Shown piece by piece: positions 54,475 to 64,000 of a stretch of 64,000 bases of DNA. Positions within the stretch are counted from its first letter, which is position 1. Every line of letters begins with the position of its first letter. This stretch comes from Ricinus communis (Eukaryota; Streptophyta; Magnoliopsida; Malpighiales; Euphorbiaceae). Under the pieces are notes generated by a model. That model was not told the DNA's origin, made no database searches, and saw only the letters and a list, made by a program, of their open reading frames with translations. A program made the position numbers and the translations under genes. The stretch covers positions 62,001 to 126,000 of the forward strand of contig NC_063261.1 in NCBI RefSeq assembly GCF_019578655.1, read 5' to 3'.

Positions 54475-55148
54475 TCATATTGACCGAATGGAACTGTAAA
54501 CGCCGTTTTGTACCGATCCTTTGGATCAATCTGGATTTGCCAAAATCCTGATTTCATGTCAAACTTTGAAAAGATGAATGCAGAATGCAGTTTTTGTAAA
54601 AGATCTTTCTTATTTGGAATGGGATACCTAATCCATTTAAGAGCTTTGTTTAAAGGTTTGTAGTTGATCACTAGCCTAGGAGTTCCTCTTTCTATCTCGC
54701 TATTCTTATTGACATAGAAAGCTGCACAAGACCAAGGTGATCTAGACTTTGAAATTAAACCTTTAGACTCAAGATCTTTAATCTCTAATCTGCAATGGCT
54801 TTCTAAAGACTCATTCATCTGAATGGGTCTGGCTTTAGTAGGGATTTGCTTATCTGAAAAATCGTTTTCATATGGCAAATCTACCATATGTTGCTTTCGA
54901 TTCCAAAAAGCATTTGGAAGATCAGAACAGAGTTCATTCTCAATCTTCATTTGAAAATCAGAATTTTTTCTTTGAATAAAATCATTTTGCAGTTGATCTA
55001 GGATTCTCTTCAAACCCACATCTTGTTGAAGATGAGAAAGATGGGTTTGTTTACCTTTGATCAAAGCATTGATTTCAAAATTGTAAATGGAATGTGCTTT
55101 GATAAGATTCAAATTTCTCTTTTTGGTTTTTCTAGAAAGGAAAAACAA
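54420..55148 (-). pseudogene. Pararetroviral reverse transcriptase, N-terminal half
   Basis: This 242-codon frame carries the early RT motifs: RLVINYKPLN, then the FDMKSGFWQI motif with the first catalytic Asp near residue 195, then the TAF.VPFGQYEWNVMPFGL segment near the end. It terminates a few codons later because of the frame change near 54450, so the YIDD active site lies in the neighbouring frame. The N-terminal 100 residues hold the linker from protease to RT. Protein from this copy would lack half of the active site. Confidence 0.85.
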
Positions 55149-55692
55149 TCTTTGAATCTTTAGCTTTGAAAATGATTCCAGAAGTTGTCACTTTAAAGGG
55201 AGTTATCAAATTGATAAGCGGAGTCCCTAAGATTTCTTTGAAGATCCTTTGTAAGAATAAAAACATTCTTTAAAGCAATGTTATTATTAAGAATTGCGGC
55301 TTCAGTTTTACCGGCAATCTTAATCTTTAAAGAATTGGTACGAAGTCGGCCTTTCTTTGGTTTCTTGATGAAACCTTTTAGGAACCGATTCGCGATTGAT
55401 ACAATTGAGGTCCGCTCCTCAGATCAAACAAGGCGATGGTTTCTATCCGGAAATCACCAGGGAAAACAAGCTTTATTTGAATCAAATATTTTCTTGAAGT
55501 AATTTCCTTTAAAACATTGATAAAGTTTTCGGGGAACATTTCGGGAACTTGAGGTTTTGAAAATCATTTTCCTCATCGGAATCGGAATCACTATTCAATA
55601 CATTTGAGGATCGGGCTTTGGAGCAAAACATAATCATTTTGTTGTTTTTCTTTCAACTCTTTGAGTTCTGTTTTGATGGTTCTAATCTCCTT
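55149..55692 (-). pseudogene. Degraded protease region of the pararetroviral polyprotein
   Basis: No frame longer than about 60 codons survives on the minus strand between the knuckle and RT frames. Around 55420 the minus strand encodes ALFD, as expected at the start of a retroviral-type aspartic protease active site, but the residues that should follow are disrupted, consistent with an indel. The assignment rests mainly on position between coat protein and RT. The plus-strand open frame here is a shadow. Confidence 0.5.
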
Positions 55693-56376
55693 CTAGAGTT
55701 CCTGAACAGTAGGAAGAGGGTTTTTTGACTTCTTCCTTTTGTCCAAAATCATAGTAAGATCATAAGTATTCTTACTAGAAGAAGGAACCGGAGATTCAGT
55801 TTTTAAAATCTCTTTTAAAACCCTGCTTTTGAATAAGAGGATCACTAATATGCTTTCTGACCTCAAGAAGAGCTTCTTGTTGCCTAGTGAGCATATTAAT
55901 GTTCTTTGAAGAGCTCTCCGAATCATCTCGGAACTATCAGTTGAGGTTTTGATTTCATCAATTTGAAATTCTTCCTCACTGTTTGAGAACTCTGATTCAG
56001 ATGAATCAACTAGAAGAGCAGAAATCTTTTGCAAAACTTCTTCTTCTATTTGAAGCTCAAGTAGTCTTTTGGAAAACTTACAATACTTCGAAGTATGGTC
56101 TTTCTTACCACATTTAAAGCATGTAATTTTTGAAAAATCTTTTTTGGAATCTTTCTTTGGAAATTTAGAATGAAATTTAGAAGAAGATGGTTTTTTATAG
56201 AAATTCTCCTTGCTTTTAGAAGGCTTTCTGTATTTTGAAAATCGTTTCTTTTTGAAAGATTTTGAATAAGAATCAACTTTGCATTTCCCTTTGCAACTAG
56301 ACACGGGCTCTATTGGGTTGTACTCAGGGCGGATTCTGAAACTACCTAGTTCCTGCCTAGTCTTTTCATCTCCCAT
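55693..56376 (-). pseudogene. Coat-protein C-terminal region with CCHC zinc knuckle
   Basis: This 227-codon frame has a strongly basic Lys/Ser-rich stretch (about residues 30-80) followed by a perfect zinc knuckle, Cys86-x2-Cys89-x4-His94-x4-Cys99 (56080-56121), and then an acidic Ser/Glu-rich stretch (about 125-145). A basic tract plus CCHC knuckle near the coat-protein C-terminus binds the packaged RNA in Caulimoviridae. The frame is broken at both ends. The C-terminal 70 residues lie downstream of a likely frame change and are less certain. Confidence 0.75.
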
Positions 56377-56383
56377 TTGACGT

Positions 56384-57747
56384 CTTTGAAGCTTAAGGTC
56401 ATGACAAATCTTTAAACCTTCTTTCTGGGTTAGACTAACTAACTCACCATAAGTGTAGAAATCATAAGGGATTTGACCGTTATGGGCTTCTCTTATGGTA
56501 TTCCTAACTCTTTCACCTAAAATCTTAGGTAAACCGGCTAAGAACTTTTCTTTCTAGAAAGGTTGGCTAGAATCTTCCCTAAGCATGACTCTGGTTAGGA
56601 AAGTGTCTTTATAACTTTGGAAGTTGCTAAGCTTCTTATAGGTAAGGTTGCTAAGGAGCTCGCATTTTTGTCTTTGAGCAGAGAAGGGTCTCCTATGAAA
56701 TGAAGGGAAATAGTGAGGATTAGAGTTGACACTGCATCCTCAATCGGATTTCCTATTTCATCTAGAATGGGAGTTCCTTCTTCCGTAGTTTGGATAGCAC
56801 CTAGGATTTGGAGTTCTTTGTGCTTGAGTGAGATGATAATCCCACCATCCTTTTAGCGGCCGGAAAATCCATTTCTCGGGAGCTCAGCAATGGCTCTATC
56901 GGAGGTACCACTTTGGGTTTTGTAGGCATTGGCTGCAATGGTCATCTGTTGTAAGAGACCAAGGATGTTGTATTCAGACATTCCATCTATATTCCATTCA
57001 TAGACGGAGGAGGCATTAAATCTAGGCGGGTTAGGATGTTATTTCTATTTCGATTCCTAGATCCTGGAGCGGTACTCCTAGGAGTATTCTAGGTCAATCT
57101 AGGGGCTTGGATTCCTAATCATTGATGTTGAAGGGTTTTGGAATGGGGCTTTCAAGCTCTGAATCATTTGATTCATCGCTTTGGGCTTGTCCTATTGCAA
57201 CGATATTCCCTCTTGCTTTGAGGAGTATCCGGCACTAGATTTTGGACGACTCGGAGGTTGCTAATCTACTTAAATGTTCTCTGTTGCTTTGGCAAACTCG
57301 GTTTGCTTTTGGAAATGGTCTTGGCTCGGCTTTGCTATGGCTTAAAACGGGGTTTTTAAGCTTTTCCGGTAGTTCGACTCTTTTGGTTGACCCGATCTTT
57401 GGGGATTGGAGATGTCACCACTACAGGGGGCTTTTGAATCCGGTTTTCTATTCTAACCGGTTGTTTTCCTATAGTGTTTAGACGGTGTTGAATAATTGTT
57501 CACATTGAACAATATTCTTGACATTCTTTTCAAGGTCTTCGCCTACCAATTTGTAAGGGGTAGCCTCTATCTCACTTTCTCCATAAGGAATGGTTAACTT
57601 CCTAAGGGAGGATGTTCGGGCCCAGATGATTAGGTTTCTCCTACCTTCCACTCGGGGGCTTTGTTCACTCCTTTGTGGCGGGACTAATGGTCTTATCCTT
57701 AAAGGGATAAAGTATACCATTTTCTTTGCGATTAAATTTGAAACCAA
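56384..57747 (-). pseudogene. Degraded coat-protein region of the polyprotein
   Basis: About 1.3 kb between the movement-protein and knuckle segments has only short open frames on the minus strand, the longest 89 codons at 57747-57478. Multiple stops and frame changes interrupt it. Its position and size match the linker and coat-protein core of a caulimovirid polyprotein, but I cannot confirm the fold from the fragments. This is the most decayed part of the viral copy. Confidence 0.45.
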
Positions 57748-57818
57748 TCAAAAATTTGATTTGGGCTTTGTTTTGAATGCAAAATTGATAGTATTTTTCC
57801 TGAATACTATTTTTTCTT

Positions 57819-59086
57819 TTAAAAAATTCTTAAAAACCAAAGTTTCTTAAGATGGTTTTTCTTTGAATAGAAATCTTCATGCAAGAGTTTTTTATCAATT
57901 TGAACTCTTTTGAAATCATGTTGATCTCTGGCCCAAGGTTTTGGGTAATGGCCTAGATGGTGATGGTGAAGATGGGGTGAGGTTATCTCTATATCTTCGT
58001 CATCTTTCTTTGGATCGGTGTAAAGTGATGCGGGGATGTTGCTTTGGTAATCAACATTTTGGAGTGTTTTTGGAATATCAGATGTTGAAAATCTAGGTTG
58101 TGTTTGAGATGGAATTGGTTCTTTGTAAGGGGCATAGATAACAGAAGGAATTTTGGATACCCTTCCAATATCTATGGTTGAGGTTGAAGAACCATCATCA
58201 GAAAATCTAGAGGAGGTTGATTTTCTGTTGAATGTGATTTTTACCTTTCCATCTGGGTATTGGGCTATGTGTTTGAGGTTTGTGTTTGGTTCTGTTTGCT
58301 TTGGAGAAGTAGGTTGGGTTGCACCTTCAAGGATCCATTCTTCTGGAAGTGTAATGTCTTTCCATTGAATGGTTTTTGGAATAGTTGCGTTGGATTTGGA
58401 TATATCTGTTTGTAGGAACAACGTTTCTCCTTTTGGTGAGTGAAGCTTGTGTTTGGAACCAAAGGCAGAAATCATAGCTTTGTAATGAATTTTGAAAATT
58501 AATGCTATCAGAATAGATCCTTCAAGCATTTTGTAATTGTGGGTTTTGATTTGAAGAACGATGCTCTTTAAAACATTTTTATCGTTTAAAGAAATCGTGA
58601 TATTTGGAAAACAATTGAAAGAAATAGGTCCTTTATTGAGGCTCGACTCAACAGTTCCTAACAGGGAATCATAGAAATTTATAAACCTAGCATCCACAGA
58701 ATTTTGCTAATATGGAAGTATCTAGACCTTCTCACGGTAAGGGGCTTAATACCTACCGGACTAGACCTATGTGGATATACTTATAATCCTTTTCCATATG
58801 CTTTTGGAGGGTCTTTGGATTTAAGAGATAAATCTCTTCAAAAGGCTTTGAAATTTGGATATCTCTTTCTTCAGTCTTGATCGTAAAATCAGTTTTGAAG
58901 AGAGGAAACTTTAAAAACTCATAAATTTGTGTCTTTTGGACTTTGGGTATTTCCCAATCGTCAATATGCTTTGAAAAATCTTCAATAGTGATTTCTTCAC
59001 TATTTACTGAACCTTGTACCTCGATGATTCGGAGGCGGAAGAATTTGAAAGAAGAAGATCTCTGGGAAGAAAGGTTCTAAATTCAT
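57819..59086 (-). pseudogene. Movement-protein region of the pararetroviral polyprotein, frameshifted
   Basis: A candidate start ATG (59086-59084) lies about 190 nt after the primer-binding site. Its frame closes after about 28 codons, and a second frame stays open from about 59045 to 58770. A frame change near 58760 and a stop lead to the main surviving stretch, 292 codons from the internal Met at 58697 to 57819. That stretch has alternating hydrophobic segments in its first 100 residues, as in the 30K movement-protein family, and a long polar Ser/Pro/Thr-rich C-terminal half with an Asp/Glu-rich patch and a His run. First position in ORF1 agrees with movement protein in florendo- and petuvirus-type genomes. 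Confidence 0.6.
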
Positions 59087-59274
59087 TTTAACCTAAACCA
59101 AAATAACTTTCTAGACAAGCTCGGACCACGGCTCTCGGCTTCTTTGCCACACTGTCGTCGGGACTTACTGCTGCATAAATTGAGCGGAACTTGCCTATAG
59201 GAAACTTTGATGCGATCTAAAATGAATGTAAAATCTTTATAATGTAGATATGCTTCTAATCCCGGAACCCAATT

Positions 59275-59287
59275 GGCTCTGATACCA
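59275..59287 (-). promoter_or_regulatory. tRNA-Met primer-binding site of the pararetrovirus
   Basis: The minus strand reads TGGTATCAGAGCC, complementary to the 3' end of plant initiator tRNA-Met and the conventional origin of caulimovirid genomes. It lies next to the inner edge of the 5'-side terminal repeat (59290) and about 190 nt before the candidate ORF1 start. Confidence 0.9.
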
Positions 59288-59289
59288 AA

Positions 59290-59391
59290 TTAAGAACGAG
59301 ATCTAGGAAATAGAAGAAAATAATAAGCAGTGAAGATTTAGATCTAAGTTCGTGGCGTTGGTAACCAGACTCACGCTTTCACAGCCTGTGG
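59290..59391 (-). repeat. Terminal redundancy of the pararetrovirus, 5'-side copy
   Basis: This is the partner of 51140-51241. It keeps CpG at the two sites where the other copy has TG or CA, so it is closer to the unmutated state. Host LTR sequence starts immediately after, with TTAAAAG. Confidence 0.9.
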
Positions 59392-62218
59392 TTAAAAGAA
59401 TTTTGGAAAAATTGGTACTTTAATTAGCTAGTGGTATTTAATTTTAAGTTGGAAAATATTTAACAAATTGATTATTTAAATTAATTATGTTAATACTAAA
59501 TTGAAAATTTATTTTTGGATGAGGATTTAAAAGTGTAATTTCATTAATATGGGTTTTAATGGAAATTTGGATGTTTGGTATTTTTATAAATAAATGTGTC
59601 GGCAGGGGTATTTATGTAATTGTGTATTTTCAATAATTCTAATTTGGCCCAAATTAATTAGTTAAGGGCTTAATTGAAAGGCTAAAAAGAAGTTTGGGGG
59701 TTAATTAGAAATTTTGCAGGATGAAATTGTAATTAATTAAGAAAGTTCAGGGATAAAATTGTGATAAGGAAAAGTTCAGGGGCCTAATGTTGATATGGAG
59801 AAGAAAGAAAAGAAAGGAGATCGGGGAGAGAGAACGCGTGAAGAAGAAGAAAGAGGTGGGCTGCGGCGTCGGTGCCAGCGACCAGGGGGCAAAAGCGGGC
59901 CCAGTAATGTGCGTCGTGGCGCAGGTGGCCGGCGTGCTCGGTGGTGTCGGCGAAAGCATGAGGCGGCCCGGCTTAGAGGCCGTTCTAGCCGTTTCTGGCG
60001 GCCTTTTTGGCCTATCTCAGTGGCGATCCGCTCCTCTCGGCGAGGGCTCTCTTTTGGCAGTAGCGATGACGCCTAGGGTGGCCGAAGTTGCAAGATCCGG
60101 CAAAGTGAAATTTGTGGTGGCAGCCACGTTCTCTGGCTTTTTCGGTGAGCTCCGGCGGAGGATGGACGATCGGAGGACGTATCCCAACTCTCCTCAGCTT
60201 AAGCTTCACAATGGCACCGGTTTCATGGCGATCAGACCTCGTTTGCGAATCGATAACCGAGATCGTTCGCAAATCTCTCAGGATGAATGGGGGTCAGATC
60301 GGAAAATCAAAAGCAGGGATCGTCATCAGTGCGTCGTTTTGAGTCCGATGGTGAGTTCGGATCGTCGATCGGACTCCGGCGGTTGGAGGCGAGTCGACCG
60401 AGCAATCGAGTTTTTCGGTAATTTTCTCTGGCCCGTTAATTTTTGGAAATTCTTTGATTTAATTCGTGCTTATTGTTTTGTGTTGAGTATTTGATATTTG
60501 TGAGTCAAAAATAATTGTCTATCGGTTTGCCTGCCTCGTGATTTTTGTGCTATGTAGTGGAGTCGGGAAATTAGTGGTCTTGAGGACCCGACTCCCGTTG
60601 TGTTAAATTGTTGGATATTTCTAGTGTTTTTCTGGCAGGTCCTGGACCCGTTTTACGGGGGGTAAATGTCCGTGTTGTAGGGGAGGTTCTGCCGGATTTT
60701 CGGTAGAATTCTCCCGAATCGGGATTCTTAGACAGTTAGTCCTAGGAGTCTAGAACTAGGATTAATGATCGATTATTTCAGCTTTGATAAATTATTTTTC
60801 CGTGATTAGATGATTTATGCATTATTTCGCTCAAGCGGGGCCGGAGGCGAGCTAGGAGGTCGCCAAATCAGTGAGTTAAAGTCACTTAATCATTGCACTA
60901 TTGCTAAGTCTAAATGTAATATGCTATTTTAGAAATTTATGCGTAATATGATGATTAGTATCGCAATATAAATAATTGCACTTGATTATTAATTATTAAA
61001 AATAATACAATAATTATTATTAGTAACGTTATAATAATACAAATATTATTATTTTTCCACACGAATTGCACGTTGCTTTACCCTAAATTTTTAATCTTTA
61101 TTTCAATATGTGTTGAATGATTTCATTAGACAATGATATTTATTAAATGTGATGATTGCGATTTGGGAATGTGGCTTTCGTAGAACATGCCACCTGATGG
61201 GTTACATCGGGACGCGTGCTGCCATAGGTAATGATCATGTACAGGTAATAAGATTATTATGTGTTTTGCCCACGGTCGAGCATGGCTTTCTAGGCTGATT
61301 TGAGTAAATTCACTGGGAGGTAAGGTCCCTGGTCGAGCATTGCTCTCTGGTATGCGGCTTATTTGGATATAGTGACGGTAGGTAAGTGGGTCCTAGTCGA
61401 ATTGCTCTTTGGTCTTATTGGAATAAAGAGCTGAAAGGCTTAGGCAGATAGTGAATATTAAGTGACCGGACCGGGGTTAAGGACCCTAGTCGAGCTTCAC
61501 TCTCTAGGCGGCGATCTATTGGAATGAGATCTGGGAGTAAAGGTCCCTGGTCGAGCATTGCTCTCTGCCTTGGCTTATTTGGATACTTAAGTGACGGACT
61601 AGGTAGGTCTGATCGAGCATTGCTCTCTGGGCGCCCGATCTTATTAGATTAAGAGAGCCAAAAGGCTACTAGAATTTGGGGTTAGGGTTCTCTTGAGCCC
61701 TTTCGTCCGTAAAAGTAAAAATATATTTTTATTTATTTATTAATTATGGTATGATTATAGTATGATTAGTATTTATGTGTATGGTTGATATACTGATTCG
61801 AATAATCTATATTATCTGTGAAAAATGCAATAGTCCCCAGATTATTTGATTTTAGCTCACTCTCGGTGGCGGTCTCCATTCTTTATTCTTGATTCGTGAC
61901 TGTTAGTCTTCCCGTGACTCTTACTCAGTAACCCGACTTCTTCATCATCGGGTGGTGTATTTAATTTGGTACGTTAAATTGTAAAAATCTTAGATTCTCC
62001 GCAGTAGTAATAGTAGAGGTATCGTTGGTAATTTTGAGTTTGGTCTCGCTGATTTTTACAGCGGGAATGAAATATGTAAAATATAACTATTAAGATTATT
62101 TGTGGCTTTAATAATATTAATTTGAGATGAGATTTGATTGAGTTAGTACGGGATTCGGTGGCCTTAAGCCTACCCATTCCCTAGTGCCGGTCATGGGTCC
62201 ACAGAGTTGGTCGTGACA
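59392..62218 (+). mobile_element. Solo LTR of a Tekay/Del-like Ty3/gypsy element, right part
   Basis: This 2.83-kb part ends GGTCGTGACA, the usual end of Tekay/Del-type LTRs, and is followed by the GTTTT target-site duplication and satellite rather than by a primer-binding site, so no internal region is attached here. It includes a GC-rich segment (about 59800-60450), a tract of degenerate repeats (61275-61640), and long AT-rich stretches. The longest open frames (for example 235 codons at 59787-60494) show no domain and arise from the GC-rich segment; I do not call them genes. Confidence 0.8.
61275..61640 (+). repeat. Degenerate repeats with core GTCGAGCATTGCTCTCTGG in the LTR
   Basis: About six copies of a core motif occur at about 61275, 61331, 61395, 61489, 61550 and 61611, spaced 55-95 bp. 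Each follows phrases such as GGTCCCTG or GACCCTAG. They are diverged, with one to several changes each. Internal repeats of this kind are common in long plant LTRs. Confidence 0.65.
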
Positions 62219-62223
62219 GTTTT
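62219..62223 (+). repeat. Target-site duplication GTTTT, right copy
   Basis: This matches 50940-50944 exactly and follows the LTR terminus GTGACA. The next bases, GTCATATTGACAAATATA, continue the interrupted satellite monomer. Confidence 0.9.
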
Positions 62224-64000
62224 GTCATATTGACAAATATACCCCTCTTACTGGGTTATTTTCTGATATTGACAAATATACCAATTTTTTGGGGTTGTTT
62301 TCTCATTCTGAAAGATGTAGCCCTCTTACGGGGTTGTTTTCTAATATTGACAAATATACCCCTCTTACGGGGTTGTTTTGTCATATTGACAAATATACCC
62401 CTCTTGCTAGGTTGTTTTCTCAAATTGATAAATATACCCCTCTTACGGGGTTGTTTTCTCATATTGACAAATATACTAGTTTTTTAGGGTTGTTTTCTCA
62501 TTTTGAAAGGTATATCCCTCTAACAGGGTTGTTTTGCAATATTGACAAATATACCCATCTTACGGGATTGTTTTCTGATTTTGACAAATATACTCCTCTT
62601 ACGGGGTTGTTTTCTAATATTGACAAATTTAGCCCTCTTACAGGGTTGTTCTCTTATATTGACAAATATACCCCTCTTATGGGATTACTTTCTCATATTG
62701 AGAAATATACCCCTCTTACGGGGTTGTTTTATCATATAAATACACCCCGCTTGCTAGGTTGTTTTCTCAAATTAATAACTATACCCCTCTTACGGGGTTT
62801 TTTCTCATATTGACAAATATACCAGTTTTTTGGGGTTGTTTTCCCATTCCGAAAGATATACCCCACTAACGGGGTTGTTTTCTCGTATTGACAAATATAC
62901 CCCTCTTACGGGTTTATTTTCTAAAATTGACCAATATACCCCTCTTACGGGTTTGTTTTCTCATATTATAAAATATACCACTTATTAGGGGTTGTTTTCT
63001 CATTTTGAAAGATATAGCCCTCTTACAGGGTTGTTTTCTAATACTGACAAATATACCACTCTTACGGGGTTGTTTTCTCATATTCACAAATATACCACTC
63101 TTACTTGGTTGTTTTGTCATATTATAAAATATACCACTTTTTAGGGGTTGTTCTCTCATTTTGAAAGAAACATCCCTCTTACGGGGTTGTTTTATAATAT
63201 TAACAAATATACCCCTCTAACGGGGTTATTTTCTCATATTCACAAATAGACCCCTCTTCCGGGATTATTTTCTCACATTGATAAATATACCCCACTTACG
63301 GGGTTGTTTTCACATATTGACAAATATAGCCCTCTAACGGGGATGTTTTCACATATTGACAAATATACCCCTCTTACGGGGTTGTTTTCTCGTATTGACA
63401 AATATACTCCTCTGCCGGGATTATTTTCTCATATTGAAAAATATAACCATCTCACGGGATTGTTTTCACATATTGAAAAATATACCACATTTTTGGTGTT
63501 GTTTCCTCATTCTGAAAGATATAGCTCTCTTACGGGGTTGTTTTCTAGTATTGACAAATGTACCCCTCTTGCGTTGTTGTTTTCTCATATTGACAAATAT
63601 AACCCTCTTACGGGGATGTTATCTCATATAAAAAATATACCACTCTTTTAGGGTTGTTTTCTCATTTTAAAAGATATAGCCCACATACGGGGTTATTTTC
63701 TAATATTGATAAATATACTCCACTTATGGGGTTGTTTTCACATATTGACAAATAGACCTCTCTTACGAGCTTGTTTTCTAATATTGACAAATATACCGGT
63801 CTTACGTGGCTGTTTTCTCATATTGACAAATATACCCCTCTTACGGGGTTGTTTTCTCATATTATAAAATATACCACTTTTTAGGGGTTGTTTTCTCATT
63901 TTGAAAGATATATCCCTCTTGTGGGGTTATTTTCTAGTATTGACAAATATACCGCTCTTACGGGGTTGTTTTCACATATTGACAAATATAACCCCCTTGC
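62224..64000 (+). repeat. 39-bp satellite array, continuing past the window end
   Basis: This is the same monomer family and orientation as before the LTR. It has clean 39-bp periodicity and a mixture of the three monomer types, like the end of the right block. No boundary is reached before position 64000. Confidence 0.92.

Larger units (their letters stand above)
51140..59391 (-). mobile_element. Endogenous pararetrovirus (Caulimoviridae, florendovirus-like), nearly full length
   Basis: On the minus strand this region has, in order, a tRNA-Met primer-binding site, movement-protein-like, coat-protein-like with CCHC knuckle, protease, reverse transcriptase and RNase H segments, then a second ORF, a TATA box and a poly(A) signal. 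There is no integrase and no LTR pair. The ends instead share a 102-bp direct repeat (51140-51241 and 59290-59391, three differences), giving one circular genome length of 8,150 bp plus terminal redundancy. Genome size and gene order fit Caulimoviridae, and one polyprotein followed by one ORF of unknown function is the layout I know for florendoviruses. The genus call is an inference. ORF1 has several frame breaks and ORF2 one stop. Confidence 0.85.

Noticed and set aside
59275..59287. A possible tRNA gene fragment
   Set aside because: It is only the 13-base complement of the tRNA-Met 3' end, as expected for a primer-binding site; no cloverleaf surrounds it. The same reasoning applies at 3322-3339.
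51140..59391. Interpretation as a Ty3/gypsy LTR retrotransposon with 102-bp LTRs
   Set aside because: There is no integrase, the repeats lack TG...CA ends, promoter and poly(A) signal lie outside the repeat, and an extra ORF follows RNase H. Genome size and order fit a caulimovirid.
59787..60494. A GC-rich 235-codon open frame that could be a host gene
   Set aside because: It lies wholly inside the solo LTR, overlaps open frames in other phases and on the other strand, and shows no domain.
5171..64000. Claiming that the satellite is centromeric
   Set aside because: Sequence alone cannot show this. The Athila-like and Tekay/Del-like elements fit pericentromeric heterochromatin but are not specific to it.

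Overview
This window is plant nuclear heterochromatin. I see no intact host protein-coding gene, no tRNA or rRNA gene and no CRISPR array. The evidence for a flowering plant is two Ty3/gypsy LTR retroelements of plant type (one Athila-like, one Tekay/Del-like), an endogenous plant pararetrovirus of the Caulimoviridae, and a very large, mostly AT-rich, CpG-containing satellite. The species cannot be named from the sequence.

Layout. (1) Positions 1-5171 hold a young but internally deleted Athila-like element on the minus strand: part of its 3' LTR (1-~885), a polypurine tract, degraded pol and gag remnants, a tRNA-Asp primer-binding site (3322-3339), and its 5' LTR (3346-5171), which is cut off where the satellite begins. 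(2) Positions 5171-50944 are one satellite array of 39-bp monomers in a single orientation, interrupted only by a 500-N assembly gap (36359-36858). Its left part has a 234-bp six-monomer higher-order unit. Its middle part contains multi-kilobase segmental duplications (one with an offset of about 7.73-7.75 kb). Its right part has local duplications of 1.8-1.9 kb. Several patches, the largest about 12.25-22.6 kb, show homopolymer shrinkage typical of unpolished long-read consensus. (3) Positions 50945-62218 are a solo LTR of about 3.0 kb inserted in the satellite, with a perfect 5-bp target-site duplication GTTTT. (4) Nested inside that LTR, at 51140-59391 on the minus strand, is a nearly full-length endogenous pararetrovirus resembling florendoviruses. 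It is one 8,150-bp circular genome length plus a 102-bp terminal redundancy. (5) The satellite resumes in phase at 62219 and runs off the window end.

How the parts relate. The satellite is the substrate. The Tekay/Del-like element inserted into it and was reduced to a solo LTR, and the pararetrovirus integrated into that LTR; the order of those last two events is not fixed by the sequence. The viral copy keeps a recognisable order: tRNA-Met primer-binding site, movement protein, coat protein with CCHC knuckle, protease, reverse transcriptase, RNase H, a second ORF, promoter, poly(A) signal. ORF1 is broken by frameshifts and ORF2 by one in-frame stop, so as it stands it is not expected to make full-length proteins.

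The 39-bp monomer is a multiple of three and lacks stop codons in several frames, so the array yields many long but spurious 13-residue-repeat open frames; none is annotated as a gene. The least expected signal is a roughly 60-fold excess of the 7-mer TTCAAAG (viral sense) in the 3' half of the pararetrovirus, across coding and non-coding sequence and in several reading frames.
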